Assembly: GCA_947625875.1 (NCBI GenBank) | Contig: CANQQG010000008.1 | Span: 1-56,312, forward strand | Length of the DNA: 56,312 bases | Direction of reading: 5' to 3' | DNA from: an uncultured Lachnospiraceae bacterium | Lineage (GTDB): Bacteria; Bacillota; Clostridia; Lachnospirales; Lachnospiraceae | Shown: positions 43,477 to 51,430 of the stretch, in pieces | Layout: every line of letters begins with the position of its first letter | Numbering within the stretch: the first letter of the stretch is position 1 | The notes under the pieces: generated by a model | The model's database searches: none | What the model saw: the letters and a program-made list of their open reading frames with translations, nothing else | What the model was told of the DNA's origin: nothing | Translations under genes and position numbers: made by a program

Positions 43477-43502
43477 AATGCCCGACACTAAAGTCGGGCA
43501 TT
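43477..43502 (-). terminator. Hairpin after the XRE-PIN-ankyrin gene
   Basis: AATGCCCGAC and GTCGGGCATT are perfect 10-base complements around a 6-base loop, just behind the stop codon. The following tract (ATTTAAAT on the minus strand) is only partly T-rich, so it may be a weak terminator. Confidence 0.55.
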
Positions 43503-43510
43503 AAAGCGTA

Positions 43511-44725
43511 TCATTGATTATTCCAATAGTCTCCGGCTGTTTTGTTTTTCCGATCTCTAATAACTTTATCAACCTCAGTTAAAGCTCTGAGTTTGTTATA
43601 GATATACTGATAGTTCTGCGTATATCTGTCATCTCCGTCCTTTCGCTTATTATTTCGTCCGATCGCCGTTTTTATCAAAGCAGTATAGCCATTCGCATCC
43701 TGCTGATTAAAAGAAACGTCAGAAAGGCTTAATAATCGATCCACAAATTTTTTCTTACCTTCATAACAAGCAATCATCAAAGGAGTGTTCCCTTCATTTT
43801 GCATCCGAAAATTACTTGTGTTCCGCGTATCGATTGATCCCATATTATAATCTGCGCCGGCTTCGATCAGGTAATTAAATAAATCTATTTCCCCTATTTG
43901 TACACAGTGAGCCAATGGGGTCAGATAATGTTTCCATCTATCCGTTTTATTTATGTCTGCGCCGTGATGCAGCAGAAACTGTATTTTCTGCAAAATCTTT
44001 GTCATAGAAATCATCCCGCCGCCACGGGCGTCTTTCTTTTCTTTCGTATTACATCTTATACAGTCGATCAAAAGCGTCATGCCATCAGGAAGATATGCAT
44101 CCAAATTGACTCCTTCCACATCGATGTCTTCAAAATCATCCCATTCGTCCTTAAGTTTCAAAACAGTATAATACCCAACGTTTTCAGACCGTTGCGCCAT
44201 ATAGTCTTTCAGCAGAAGACTGTCTTTATATGCAACAGAAAATGTCACATCGTCGTGTATGATATAAACATCTCCATTTTGCTTATTCTGCAGTTCCTCA
44301 GCGAGTCGGATCATATTCTCTTTTGTGTTTCCGCCGTACTTTTCGCTATCTTCAATCGAAAAAACTTTATTGTCCTTCTCAACCTGGCACTGGGATATTT
44401 TCATCATCACTTGCCATGCCGTCCGTTTGTTCCAGGCGCCCCTCGCTCCTTTTTTATAGACATCAAGTTCTTTCAGGACATCTCCCGGAATAATCACTCT
44501 GGCATAATCCTCCAAAAGAAATTCTAAGATATGTACATTTTTCATCAATGCTGAAGTGTGCACAATCGCAATCGAAATATTTTTATATAATTCCTCGGCG
44601 CTTATTGTCAGGCATTTTGCTATACCCTCAATCTGATCCTTGTTAGGAATTTTGCTTCCATTCTCCCATTTACTGTATAAAGAACGATCGCAACTCAAAA
44701 GTTTCGCTATCTGCTGCTGTGTCAT
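43511..44725 (-). CDS. HTH(XRE) - PIN - ankyrin repeat protein
   Basis: 404 residues from the first ATG. It has an XRE helix-turn-helix (MTQQQIAKLLSCDRSLYSKW, about 1-45). A PIN-like nuclease domain follows (about 50-200) with IVHTSALMKNVHILEFLL, IIPGDVLKELDVYKKG and DVYIIHDDVTFSVAYKD. The first catalytic Asp of PIN is replaced by His56. About four ankyrin repeats (about 208-362) include LLHHGADINKTD, LIEAGADYNMG and EGNTPLMIACYEGKKKFVD. Upstream in frame lie 22 codons completing a canonical HTH (IGKNLKILRNERK). They begin at an ATA (44792-44794) placed behind a strong GAGGTGAG, so translation may start there without an AUG. It could be a regulator-toxin hybrid; function unknown. Confidence 0.8.
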   Translation of the reverse strand: MTQQQIAKLLSCDRSLYSKWENGSKIPNKDQIEGIAKCLTISAEELYKNISIAIVHTSALMKNVHILEFLLEDYARVIIPGDVLKELDVYKKGARGAWNKRTAWQVMMKISQCQVEKDNKVFSIEDSEKYGGNTKENMIRLAEELQNKQNGDVYIIHDDVTFSVAYKDSLLLKDYMAQRSENVGYYTVLKLKDEWDDFEDIDVEGVNLDAYLPDGMTLLIDCIRCNTKEKKDARGGGMISMTKILQKIQFLLHHGADINKTDRWKHYLTPLAHCVQIGEIDLFNYLIEAGADYNMGSIDTRNTSNFRMQNEGNTPLMIACYEGKKKFVDRLLSLSDVSFNQQDANGYTALIKTAIGRNNKRKDGDDRYTQNYQYIYNKLRALTEVDKVIRDRKNKTAGDYWNNQ

Positions 44726-44813
44726 TTTTCGCTCATTACGCAGTATTTTAAGATTTTTTCCAATGAGTTTCTCATCATTTTTCTTATATGCTATTTTATC
44801 TCACCTCGGATTA

Positions 44814-44831
44814 ACGCAGACCTTTCTGCGT
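44814..44831. promoter_or_regulatory. Inverted repeat before the XRE-PIN-ankyrin gene
   Basis: ACGCAGA-CCTT-TCTGCGT is a perfect 7-bp inverted repeat 7 bases from the Shine-Dalgarno. It could be an XRE operator or an RNA hairpin that controls translation. Confidence 0.5.
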
Positions 44832-44927
44832 CAGACGTAATTGCCCACTCATGTCAAAACCTCGTTGTGCCCGGTATTCTCCCCTCTGAACATAACGATT
44901 AAAAACATATAGAACTATACAAGAGTA

Positions 44928-44956
44928 ATCATATTCCAAACAGCCAAGTCTGTCAA
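44928..44956 (-). promoter_or_regulatory. SigA promoter of the XRE-PIN-ankyrin gene
   Basis: TTGACA (44951-44956) and TATGAT (44928-44933) with a 17-bp spacer on the minus strand; the leader is about 125 nt. Confidence 0.75.
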
Positions 44957-44999
44957 CAAAAAACAGCCGTGGCTGTCAGACATCCATCAAACAGCCACG
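44957..44999 (-). terminator. Terminator of the TetR/ABM/cupin operon
   Basis: CGTGGCTGT (44968-44976) pairs with ACAGCCACG (44991-44999) and is followed on the minus strand by GCTGTTTTTTG. Between it and the cupin stop codon (45000-45128) I see no recognisable gene. Confidence 0.65.
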
Positions 45000-45128
45000 A
45001 GCATCCCCCCTCAAACCATAATTAACTTTACCCTTTATTTCCGGCCCGCGTCTTCATCAGCCTGTCGCTTTCCTGACTTTTTGGGCAGCTTTTGCCGTCC
45101 CTGCCGCCGAAAAATATACAACTTTTGT

Positions 45129-45884
45129 TTATTTCAGAGCGGAATAACTCTCATCAGCAACTTTTTCCAGCCACTCATTCGAGCAGTTTTCCCCCGGCGC
45201 TTCAATGGCAAGATGGGAGAACCAGCTGTCCGCCGCCGCTCCATGCCAGTGCTTGACGCCTGCGGGGATGTTGATGCAGTCGCCGGGCTTCATATCCACA
45301 GCGTCCTTCCCCCATTCCTGATAATACCCGCGTCCGCCCACGCAGATCAAAATCTGTCCGCCGCCCCGGTCGGCATGGTGGACATGCCAGTTATTCCGGC
45401 AGCCCGGCTCAAACGTCACATTGAAAATGCCGACCTGCTCTCCCGATACCGGAGCGAGATAGCTCTGTCCCGTAAAATACTGCGCAAAGCCGTCATTTGG
45501 CGCGCCGACGGGGAACAGAATGGTATTCTGATATCTGTCCTTCTCTGTCAGCTCCGGCTCCGCCTCGCGCCACACATCCTTTGCCAGACGGAACACCGCC
45601 CATGCTTTTGGCCAGCCAACGTAAAATCCGACATGGGTTACGATGGCGGCGATCTCCGCGCGTGTCACGCCATGGGCCTTGGCGTTTTCAAGATGATAGG
45701 TCAGCGAAGAGTCTGTGACGCCTGAAGACATCAGCGCGGTTACGGTAAGGATGCACCGCGTTTTTAAGTCAATATCCGGATTGTTCCAGTTTTCCCCAAA
45801 GAGAATGTCATCGTTGAAATGGGCAAAATCCGGCGCAAAAGCGCCAAGCTGATCTCTGCCCGCGGTCTGTGTGATTTTTTCCAT
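45129..45884 (-). CDS. Carboxymuconolactone decarboxylase-like/cupin fusion protein
   Basis: 251 residues. The N-terminal CMD/AhpD-like domain (LTVTALMSSGVTD, HLENAKAHGVTRAEIAAIVTHVGFYVGWPKAW) lacks the CxxC pair of AhpD. The C-terminal cupin (NNWHVHHADRGGGQILICVGG, PGDCINIPAGVKHWHG) has the usual His/Glu-type metal-binding positions. Start ATG with AGGAGG. It is the last gene of a TetR-headed operon with an ABM-domain protein. Such pairs are often linked to quinone or electrophile stress (family context). The reaction is unknown. Confidence 0.85.
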   Translation of the reverse strand: MEKITQTAGRDQLGAFAPDFAHFNDDILFGENWNNPDIDLKTRCILTVTALMSSGVTDSSLTYHLENAKAHGVTRAEIAAIVTHVGFYVGWPKAWAVFRLAKDVWREAEPELTEKDRYQNTILFPVGAPNDGFAQYFTGQSYLAPVSGEQVGIFNVTFEPGCRNNWHVHHADRGGGQILICVGGRGYYQEWGKDAVDMKPGDCINIPAGVKHWHGAAADSWFSHLAIEAPGENCSNEWLEKVADESYSALK

Positions 45885-45938
45885 TTTGTTTTCCTCCTGC
45901 TATTTTATATATTTTTCATTTCTGCCTGACACAAGTTG

Positions 45939-46271
45939 TTATTCCTTTATAAAACGGCTGTCCGTTTCCGGTATCCCTCCCTCGTCAGATACATATCGCT
46001 CCACTTTCATGTGAAGGTCATACTTTATCCGGAGTTCAGCAATCTTCTCCATCATCGGGGACGCATGATGCCGGTCAAGCGCCCGCTGGTCTTTCCAGCA
46101 GTCAATCAGCAGTACTGTTTCCGGATCTGTCATTGGGAAAAAGTAATCATACCGCAGGTTGCCCGCTTCTTTGCGGATTGCCGCGGCGGTTCCACTGTTT
46201 TCCATCTCTTCCGCAAATTTTCCTGCATTGCCATTTGTACCGGTATAATAGATATTCACAACTACGCTCAT
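45939..46271 (-). CDS. Antibiotic biosynthesis monooxygenase (ABM)-domain protein
   Basis: 110 residues from the ATG at 46269-46271, which has GGAGG at 8 bases; the ATG at 46286 overlaps that ribosome binding site. It is a small dimeric ferredoxin-like ABM fold. AVNIYY-like first strand (SVVVNIYYTGTNGNAGKF), LRYDYFFPMTDPETVLLIDCW and the HHASPMMEKIAEL helix match YgiN/quinol-monooxygenase-type proteins. It lies between the TetR gene and the CMD-cupin gene on the same strand. Confidence 0.83.
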   Translation of the reverse strand: MSVVVNIYYTGTNGNAGKFAEEMENSGTAAAIRKEAGNLRYDYFFPMTDPETVLLIDCWKDQRALDRHHASPMMEKIAELRIKYDLHMKVERYVSDEGGIPETDSRFIKE

Positions 46272-46330
46272 TTCTATTTCCTCCATTCCAAATTTCCTTT
46301 TCCATCATAATACGATAAAAACCCCTCTTT

Positions 46331-46954
46331 TTAATCTTTCAGCAGCCCTCTCACACAGTTGTATGTGATCTCATAAATAGTCATAAACACATAGTTCACG
46401 CCCGCCTGTTCCATCGCTGTCCGCTGTTTTTCATTGACCACCGTATACGGGTAGACGCCGAACAGGAACGGGAAAAAGATGTACAGAAAATGCTGTTTAT
46501 CAGCGATCGGCATCTCCGGGAAATACTGTTCCAGACAGCGCATGACCGCGCGCAGGGAGTCTCCGTAGGCCGCCTTAAACTCTGTGAGCCGTTCCAGCCG
46601 GCTGCTGCTCTCCAGATCATAATGGTTCATCGACATGATCTTTAAAAGCTGCTCCCTCTTTTCCAGAGAACGCGCAAGCTTATCGGCAAATTCATTTTTG
46701 GTAAGCGCGGCGTTTTCCGCCATCAGCCTGTTCAGGTCGGCGATCCAAAGCTCATTTTCCCGCTGCAGTAAGGCGAGGAATATTTCTTCCTTTGTCTGAA
46801 AATAGTTGTAAATCGACGTTCTGGTAAAGCTCGTTGCGTTCCCGATGTCTTTTAAAGTGATTTCTTTGAAACTTTTTGTCTTATAAAGCTCCTCACAGGC
46901 GTTGATGATCTCTTCCTTTCTGGCATTTGTAAGCTCCGGCGATCCCTTTGGCAT
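46331..46954 (-). CDS. TetR-family transcriptional repressor
   Basis: 207 residues. The N-terminal HTH is ITLKDIGNATSFTRTSIYNYFQTKEEIF (read in parts, about 33-60), preceded by a helix typical of TetR proteins (RKEEIINACEELY). The C-terminal ligand and dimer domain ends at TYNCVRGLLKD. Its promoter region holds a perfect TGACAT/ATGTCA palindrome, consistent with autorepression of the three-gene operon. The ligand is unknown. Confidence 0.88.
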   Translation of the reverse strand: MPKGSPELTNARKEEIINACEELYKTKSFKEITLKDIGNATSFTRTSIYNYFQTKEEIFLALLQRENELWIADLNRLMAENAALTKNEFADKLARSLEKREQLLKIMSMNHYDLESSSRLERLTEFKAAYGDSLRAVMRCLEQYFPEMPIADKQHFLYIFFPFLFGVYPYTVVNEKQRTAMEQAGVNYVFMTIYEITYNCVRGLLKD

Positions 46955-47020
46955 CTCGTTTCCTCCTCATTTTTGTTCTGCGGCGATCTGATGCTGTTCG
47001 CGTTGATTCCGCCTTTATTC

Positions 47021-47033
47021 TGACATCATGTCA
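47021..47033. promoter_or_regulatory. Candidate TetR operator
   Basis: TGACATCATGTCA is a perfect 13-bp palindrome just downstream of the -10 box. A half-site, ATGTCA, also lies in the -35 region. Confidence 0.6.
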
Positions 47034-47038
47034 ATAAA

Positions 47039-47067
47039 AGTGTAGCGCCGGCCCGTCGTCATGTCAA
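47039..47067 (-). promoter_or_regulatory. SigA promoter of the TetR operon
   Basis: TTGACA (47062-47067) and TACACT (47039-47044) with a 17-bp spacer on the minus strand. Confidence 0.75.
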
Positions 47068-47101
47068 TATGTTTTTGAAACTTTTTTGTATTTATTTTTT
47101 C

Positions 47102-47150
47102 AAACAAAAAAGAACCGCCGCCCACAGCGCCCGTCTGTGAAAGCGGCAGC
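47102..47150 (-). terminator. Terminator of the spoIIIA operon
   Basis: An imperfect GC-rich hairpin with GCCGC(CCACAG)/(CTGTG)GCGGC pairing (about 47114-47146), followed on the minus strand by GGTTCTTTTTTGTTTG. Confidence 0.6.
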
Positions 47151-47191
47151 CCCAAATTACGGCTTTGTTTTATGTAGTTTCCCCGCGCAGG

Positions 47192-47896
47192 TTACTTCGT
47201 CGTGATCGGCGTGATCACGATATTCTCAGCTGACACCTTTGTTTTCCGCTTTACAATATCCTCGATCTGCGCGCGCTTGGCGTCCGTAACGTCGCCCATG
47301 TTCAGCACGACGTCCGCGGAATCTTCCGTAATGCTGACCACAACGTCCGTAAACCCTTTCGCTTCGAGCAGCATCTCCGCATCCGTTTCGCGCTGCGCGA
47401 TATCCGTAAGCGCCACCATCTTATCCACCGCCGCCTGCTTTTCCGTATCAGACAGCGCCGTACTGTTAATGACCTCCATCAGATCTTCTTTGTTCTGCGC
47501 GCGAACCTGCTCCCGGTTTAATTTTGCTTCTACGGCAAAGTCCACATTGGAAACATTCGTGCTGGTAAGCACCGTTTCGCCCGGATTTTCAATCTCCGCA
47601 TCATCCGCCGCCGTCACATCGTCTGCCGAAGCCGCTGTGTCGTCCGCCGCCGTCACGTCGTCACTGGAAACCGCCGCATCGTCCGCCGCCGTATCCTGCA
47701 CTTCCGCAAAAATATCATCTTCCGTCAGCGTCTGTTCGGATACGATGTCATAATCCTCTTCCGTCAGCCCTGCACTGGTCTGTGTGATCTCCCCGTCGCC
47801 GATACTGCTGTTTGTATAGCTTAAATATCCTGCCGCAGCAATCATCAGAGCCAATGCAGTAATAATGACCTGGTTTTTTTTGAATAATTTTTTCAT
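47192..47896 (-). CDS. spoIIIAH: Stage III sporulation protein AH
   Basis: 234 residues. One N-terminal transmembrane helix (VIITALALMIAAAGYLSY) is followed by an acidic linker with repeated DDVTAADDTAAS-like units (about 75-105). The C-terminal YscJ/FliF-like domain runs from about residue 120 (FAVEAKLNREQVRAQNKE, TDVVVSITEDSADVVLNMGD). In the mother cell membrane it forms a ring that meets forespore SpoIIQ across the septum. It is the last gene of the complete spoIIIA operon. The repeat-rich acidic linker is longer than I would expect and is probably variable between strains. Confidence 0.92.
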   Translation of the reverse strand: MKKLFKKNQVIITALALMIAAAGYLSYTNSSIGDGEITQTSAGLTEEDYDIVSEQTLTEDDIFAEVQDTAADDAAVSSDDVTAADDTAASADDVTAADDAEIENPGETVLTSTNVSNVDFAVEAKLNREQVRAQNKEDLMEVINSTALSDTEKQAAVDKMVALTDIAQRETDAEMLLEAKGFTDVVVSITEDSADVVLNMGDVTDAKRAQIEDIVKRKTKVSAENIVITPITTK

Positions 47897-47952
47897 GGAT
47901 TTCCTCCTGCATGGTCTTTAACTGTTTTTATTTTATTCTTTTCCTGTGCGCT

Positions 47953-48510
47953 TTATGACTCATTTTCCATTTTTACGATCTTTATTTTGTGCGCCTCTAT
48001 GGAAAAAAGCGCCATGACCGCTTCCTGTATGTTCTGCTTTACCTTAGAATTGCCGCCGCCCTGCGCGATCACAAGCACGCCCTCCACCTGAGGAAGTTCC
48101 CTGCGGCTGACATACGGCTCCTTACTCCCATCCTCGCGGTAAACTGCCGTTTCCTCATACTGTATATTTTTTTCCGCCCCGCCTTCCGCCATGCCCTGCG
48201 ACGCCGTCTCCGAACGGGCCACATCCTTTTCCACAATATCCTCCCCGCAGTCCGTAAACGTGATCATCGCGCGCACCTTTCCCGCGCCGTCCATACAGGC
48301 AAGCGTCTCTTCCAGTTCTTTTACAAGCTTCTTTTTGTAAGCTTCCGCCTCATCTTCCGTAACCGGCTGCTCCGCCAGCCGTTCCGAAACAGCGGCTTCC
48401 TGCTTCCTGTCCGCAGGCAGCGCGAGGATAAGCAGGAGCGCGCCGCAAAGCCCCAGCGCAAGCCAGCCCGTCCTGTCCATTTTTTTCAGTTGCTCCATCA
48501 GCCGTTTCAT
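47953..48510 (-). CDS. spoIIIAG: Stage III sporulation protein AG
   Basis: 185 residues with one transmembrane helix (about 15-30: WLALGLCGALLLILALP) and a C-terminal ring-building motif domain (VRAMITFTDCGEDIVEKD, EVEGVLVIAQGG-like QVEGVLVIAQGGGNSKV). SpoIIIAG forms a large ring in the feeding-tube complex between mother cell and forespore. Order and spacing in the operon (12 bp after spoIIIAF) confirm the assignment. Confidence 0.92.
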   Translation of the reverse strand: MKRLMEQLKKMDRTGWLALGLCGALLLILALPADRKQEAAVSERLAEQPVTEDEAEAYKKKLVKELEETLACMDGAGKVRAMITFTDCGEDIVEKDVARSETASQGMAEGGAEKNIQYEETAVYREDGSKEPYVSRRELPQVEGVLVIAQGGGNSKVKQNIQEAVMALFSIEAHKIKIVKMENES

Positions 48511-48522
48511 AAAAACGCCCTC

Positions 48523-49026
48523 TCATTGAATCATAATCTGCCCGCTTCTCAGACGGTATGTCTCCTGCAGCAGTTCCAGAAGCTTCCGCTCCATGACAGC
48601 CGCCGATTCCCCGCCGGAAGCATCCAGCCACACATTCACGTTTTCAATCTCATATCCCTCTGACAGTGAAACGCGCACGCGCGCAAGCGAAATGCCGGCC
48701 GTTTCCGCCTGCTGCAGGATATCCTGCGCAATCGCCTTCTCATACTTTTGCACATAATGGTCATTCTGCAAAAATGCCAGACTGCCCATATCCTGCTTCG
48801 CGCTTTCCAGCTCTTCCCAAAACGCCTCATACGCGACGCGCGCCTCCAGCCGCCCGTCCGCGCCAAACAGGGAAAACAGCGGCGACACAAGGAACAATAA
48901 CAGGATCAGCCCCGAAAAAAAACGCAGGTATCTGCGGTATTTATCCGCCGCGGAAAGCTGCTGCAGGATTGTAAGGATCAGATATACGATCAGAAATTCC
49001 CTCACCCGTCCGCGCAGGACGTCCAT
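48523..49026 (-). CDS. spoIIIAF: Stage III sporulation protein AF
   Basis: 167 residues from the ATG at 49024-49026, with GAAGGTGGG at good spacing; a further ATG at 49047 overlaps the spoIIIAE stop. Two transmembrane helices (FLIVYLILTILQQL, FSGLILLLFLVSPLFSLF) are followed by a soluble domain ending in a C-terminal ring-like fold (VRVSLSEGYEIENVNVWLD). Part of the SpoIIIA channel. Confidence 0.9.
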   Translation of the reverse strand: MDVLRGRVREFLIVYLILTILQQLSAADKYRRYLRFFSGLILLLFLVSPLFSLFGADGRLEARVAYEAFWEELESAKQDMGSLAFLQNDHYVQKYEKAIAQDILQQAETAGISLARVRVSLSEGYEIENVNVWLDASGGESAAVMERKLLELLQETYRLRSGQIMIQ

Positions 49027-49043
49027 ATTCCCACCTTCTTCCA

Positions 49044-50270
49044 TCAATGCATCGTCGTCGCCGCACAGATGACCGCAATCGTTATAAAAAACAATAACAC
49101 CGCATAAAACATAAGCTTCAAATACAATCCCGCGGCATGTCCCAGGCTGGCGACCGCGCCGCTGATGCGTTTATCCGTCACCGGCTCGATCAGCGCCGCG
49201 CAGAGACGGTAAGAAACCATGAACACCGCGATCTTGATTGCCGGGAGGAAACTGACCGACACAAGGAGCAGCAGCGCGGCGGCGCCGACGCTGTTTTTTA
49301 TGAGCATGGCGGATCCTGCCAGAATCTCCGTCATGGAATTTACGACCTGCCCCATGCCCGGCACAGCCCGCACCGCGCCTGCAAGCGTGCTGCGCCTTAC
49401 GCCGTCGATTCCCGGCGCCAGCAGCCCCTGTACGATATTCAGCCCGACGACCGCCGTCGCCAGCAGCTTGACGCAGCCCTTTACGCCGTCCGAAACCAGC
49501 TCCGCCGCCCGGGAGAAAAGCTGTTCTTCCATCATATGGTTGACAAGCTGCAGGACCATATAGATCCGGACTGCGGGCAGCAGCGCCTTTGTAAACGTCA
49601 CATCCACGATATAAATCAGGAGCAGCAGCAGCTCATAATACGCCCCCGCGCTGACGCTCCCGGTCGAAAAGACCATGGATATGCAAAACACTGGCTGCAG
49701 CATCTGCATGAAATCAACCAGTTTTGCAAAAAATCCCTCCATGATATCTGTCATGATCAAAAACAGCTTCATGAGCAGGAGCATGACGGTCAGATAAACG
49801 CTCAGAAAACTTAACTGAACCAGATACCCCCTCTCCATCGCAGACGTGATCTGCAATAAAACCGAAAATGCGACCGCAAGCGTCAGGATCTGGAGCAGCG
49901 TCTTCCGGTTCTGCGCATAATCATCGAAAAGCGCCTGCAAAAGCGCCTCCCCGGCCGCCTTAAAATCCAGCTTCATGCCATCCGCCATAAGCTGCTTTAC
50001 CAGCTCCGAAAAAGAGACATCGCTTAAATTTTCCTCCGTCAGGTACCGGTCGATATCCGACATTCCCAGCTCTCCAAGCAGATCCCCGGTTTCCTCCCGC
50101 ACCTTCTCTTCCGTCTCCTCCCGCTCCGTTGGGCGATCTTCCCCCGTTTCTCCCTGCGCCGTCTCCTCCCACGCCGGCGGCGTTTCCCGCTCCGCCGCCT
50201 GCGCAAAGCTTATCCACAAACAGAGACAGGACAAAAACGCCAGGCAGAAACTATATTTTTCCAGCCTCAC
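49044..50270 (-). CDS. spoIIIAE: Stage III sporulation protein AE
   Basis: 408 residues with an N-terminal signal-like helix (LAFLSCLCLWISFAQA), a Glu/Thr-rich region and then at least seven transmembrane helices. GLNIVQGLLAPGIDGVRRS and RAVPGMGQVVNSMTEILAGSA are the conserved motif parts. It is the large membrane component of the channel. It overlaps both spoIIIAD and the frame of spoIIIAF by 4 bases. Confidence 0.94.
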   Translation of the reverse strand: MRLEKYSFCLAFLSCLCLWISFAQAAERETPPAWEETAQGETGEDRPTEREETEEKVREETGDLLGELGMSDIDRYLTEENLSDVSFSELVKQLMADGMKLDFKAAGEALLQALFDDYAQNRKTLLQILTLAVAFSVLLQITSAMERGYLVQLSFLSVYLTVMLLLMKLFLIMTDIMEGFFAKLVDFMQMLQPVFCISMVFSTGSVSAGAYYELLLLLIYIVDVTFTKALLPAVRIYMVLQLVNHMMEEQLFSRAAELVSDGVKGCVKLLATAVVGLNIVQGLLAPGIDGVRRSTLAGAVRAVPGMGQVVNSMTEILAGSAMLIKNSVGAAALLLLVSVSFLPAIKIAVFMVSYRLCAALIEPVTDKRISGAVASLGHAAGLYLKLMFYAVLLFFITIAVICAATTMH

Positions 50271-50650
50271 AACACCTCTCCGATCGTCTGCACAAGCGCG
50301 GTCAGGACAGGGAAACTGAGAAACAATACCGCCACTTTCGCAAACAGCTCAATCTGCCCCGAAACCGCCTGATAACCCGCGTCCCTGCATACGTCCGCCG
50401 CAAATTGCGTGATATAGGTAATGCCCAGCATTTTTAATACCGTATCCAGATATACGCCGTCCATACTCACCAGCGTTTCAAGCTGTCCGATATACCCCAG
50501 CGCCGTACGCAGTTTTGACAGGATATAGAGAAAAATGCAGCTGCAGACCGCCATGCTGATCAGAAAACTGTATTCCGGCTTCGTCTGTTTTAAAGTCAGC
50601 GCCAGCAGTACACCGCTGATCGATAAAACCGCGATTTTTAAAATATCCAC
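50267..50650 (-). CDS. spoIIIAD: Stage III sporulation protein AD
   Basis: 127 residues starting at a GTG (50648-50650) with GGGGTGG upstream. Three to four transmembrane helices: ILKIAVLSISGVLLALTLKQ, YSFLISMAVCSCIFLYILS and the C-terminal VAVLFLSFPVLTALVQTI. TYITQFAADVCRDAGYQAV is a highly conserved family stretch. Confidence 0.93.
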   Translation of the reverse strand: MDILKIAVLSISGVLLALTLKQTKPEYSFLISMAVCSCIFLYILSKLRTALGYIGQLETLVSMDGVYLDTVLKMLGITYITQFAADVCRDAGYQAVSGQIELFAKVAVLFLSFPVLTALVQTIGEVL

Positions 50651-50693
50651 TTTTCACCACCCCGCTTCCGCCATTTTCCGTTTCCATGAAAAA

Positions 50694-50888
50694 CTATAAC
50701 GCAAACAGCGACTGCATCGTTTCAAACAGATCATAAATATACGGCACCACCCAGAACAATACGATCATCAGCCCGGCAAGGCTTACCAGAAACGCATGCT
50801 CCTCCCTTCCGCTGTGCTTTAACACCTGGCACAGGATCGTCACGATGATCCCGACTGCCGCTATTTTAAAAATGATACTTACGCTCAT
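50694..50888 (-). CDS. spoIIIAC: Stage III sporulation protein AC
   Basis: 64 residues from the ATG at 50886-50888, with GGGAG at 6 bases. Two transmembrane helices (SIIFKIAAVGIIVTILCQVL, HAFLVSLAGLMIVLFWVVPY) with the family stretch LKHSGREEHAF between them. Length is typical of SpoIIIAC. Confidence 0.92.
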   Translation of the reverse strand: MSVSIIFKIAAVGIIVTILCQVLKHSGREEHAFLVSLAGLMIVLFWVVPYIYDLFETMQSLFAL

Positions 50889-50911
50889 GGTTTCTCCCAT
50901 CCGTTTTCCGC

Positions 50912-51430
50912 TCACAGCAATAATATGATCGATAAAAGCCCCGCCATATAGCAGATACAGCCATAAAGCTTTCTCCGGTCCGCAAACTCTCCCCGTTTTC
51001 CGGCAAGGACGCCCTTTAGTTTTTCCTGGTCCAGGCGCAAAAGCTGTAACGACGATTCCAAAGACGTATAAACAAACACTTCTCCGATCCGCGCTAACGC
51101 CTGATACCCGGCGTCCCGAATGCGAAGCCCCGCTCTGTGCCGGGCGCAGGTTTCCCTCCAGAGCGCCGCCATATCCGCTTCCTCACTCTCCTCCATGCGG
51201 CGGCCCGCCTCCGCCAGAAGCTCCCGGTACGCATCCCCCGCCGTTTCCGACAACTGCCGCAGAAGCTCCGGCAGCGGGCTCCGGCAGTAAGCGATCTCGC
51301 CCTCTAATGCCAGGAGCAGATCCAGCAGCTCCTCGAGCTGGCGCAGCTCACAGCCGAGCCCCGCGATCAGCGAATATGCCATGCCCGAAGACGCCGCGAG
51401 GATACAGACACACCCCAAAAGCTTTAACAT
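50912..51430 (-). CDS. spoIIIAB: Stage III sporulation protein AB
   Basis: 172 residues with an N-terminal transmembrane helix, RQLEELLDLLLALEGEIAYCRSPL (read in parts), and a C-terminal helix GCICYMAGLLSIILLL. The helical soluble part resembles GspF-like folds. Its start overlaps spoIIIAA by 7 bases. Confidence 0.92.
   Translation of the reverse strand: MLKLLGCVCILAASSGMAYSLIAGLGCELRQLEELLDLLLALEGEIAYCRSPLPELLRQLSETAGDAYRELLAEAGRRMEESEEADMAALWRETCARHRAGLRIRDAGYQALARIGEVFVYTSLESSLQLLRLDQEKLKGVLAGKRGEFADRRKLYGCICYMAGLLSIILLL

Noticed and set aside
44957..45128. Possible remnant gene between the cupin gene and the XRE promoter
   Set aside because: The stretch behind the cupin stop has short Lys/Arg-rich frames only. 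The one structured element is explained as a terminator.
47265..47710. Repeated DDVTAADD units in spoIIIAH as a separate repeat element
   Set aside because: They are in-frame linker repeats within one protein, common in SpoIIIAH linkers, and not an independent DNA element.
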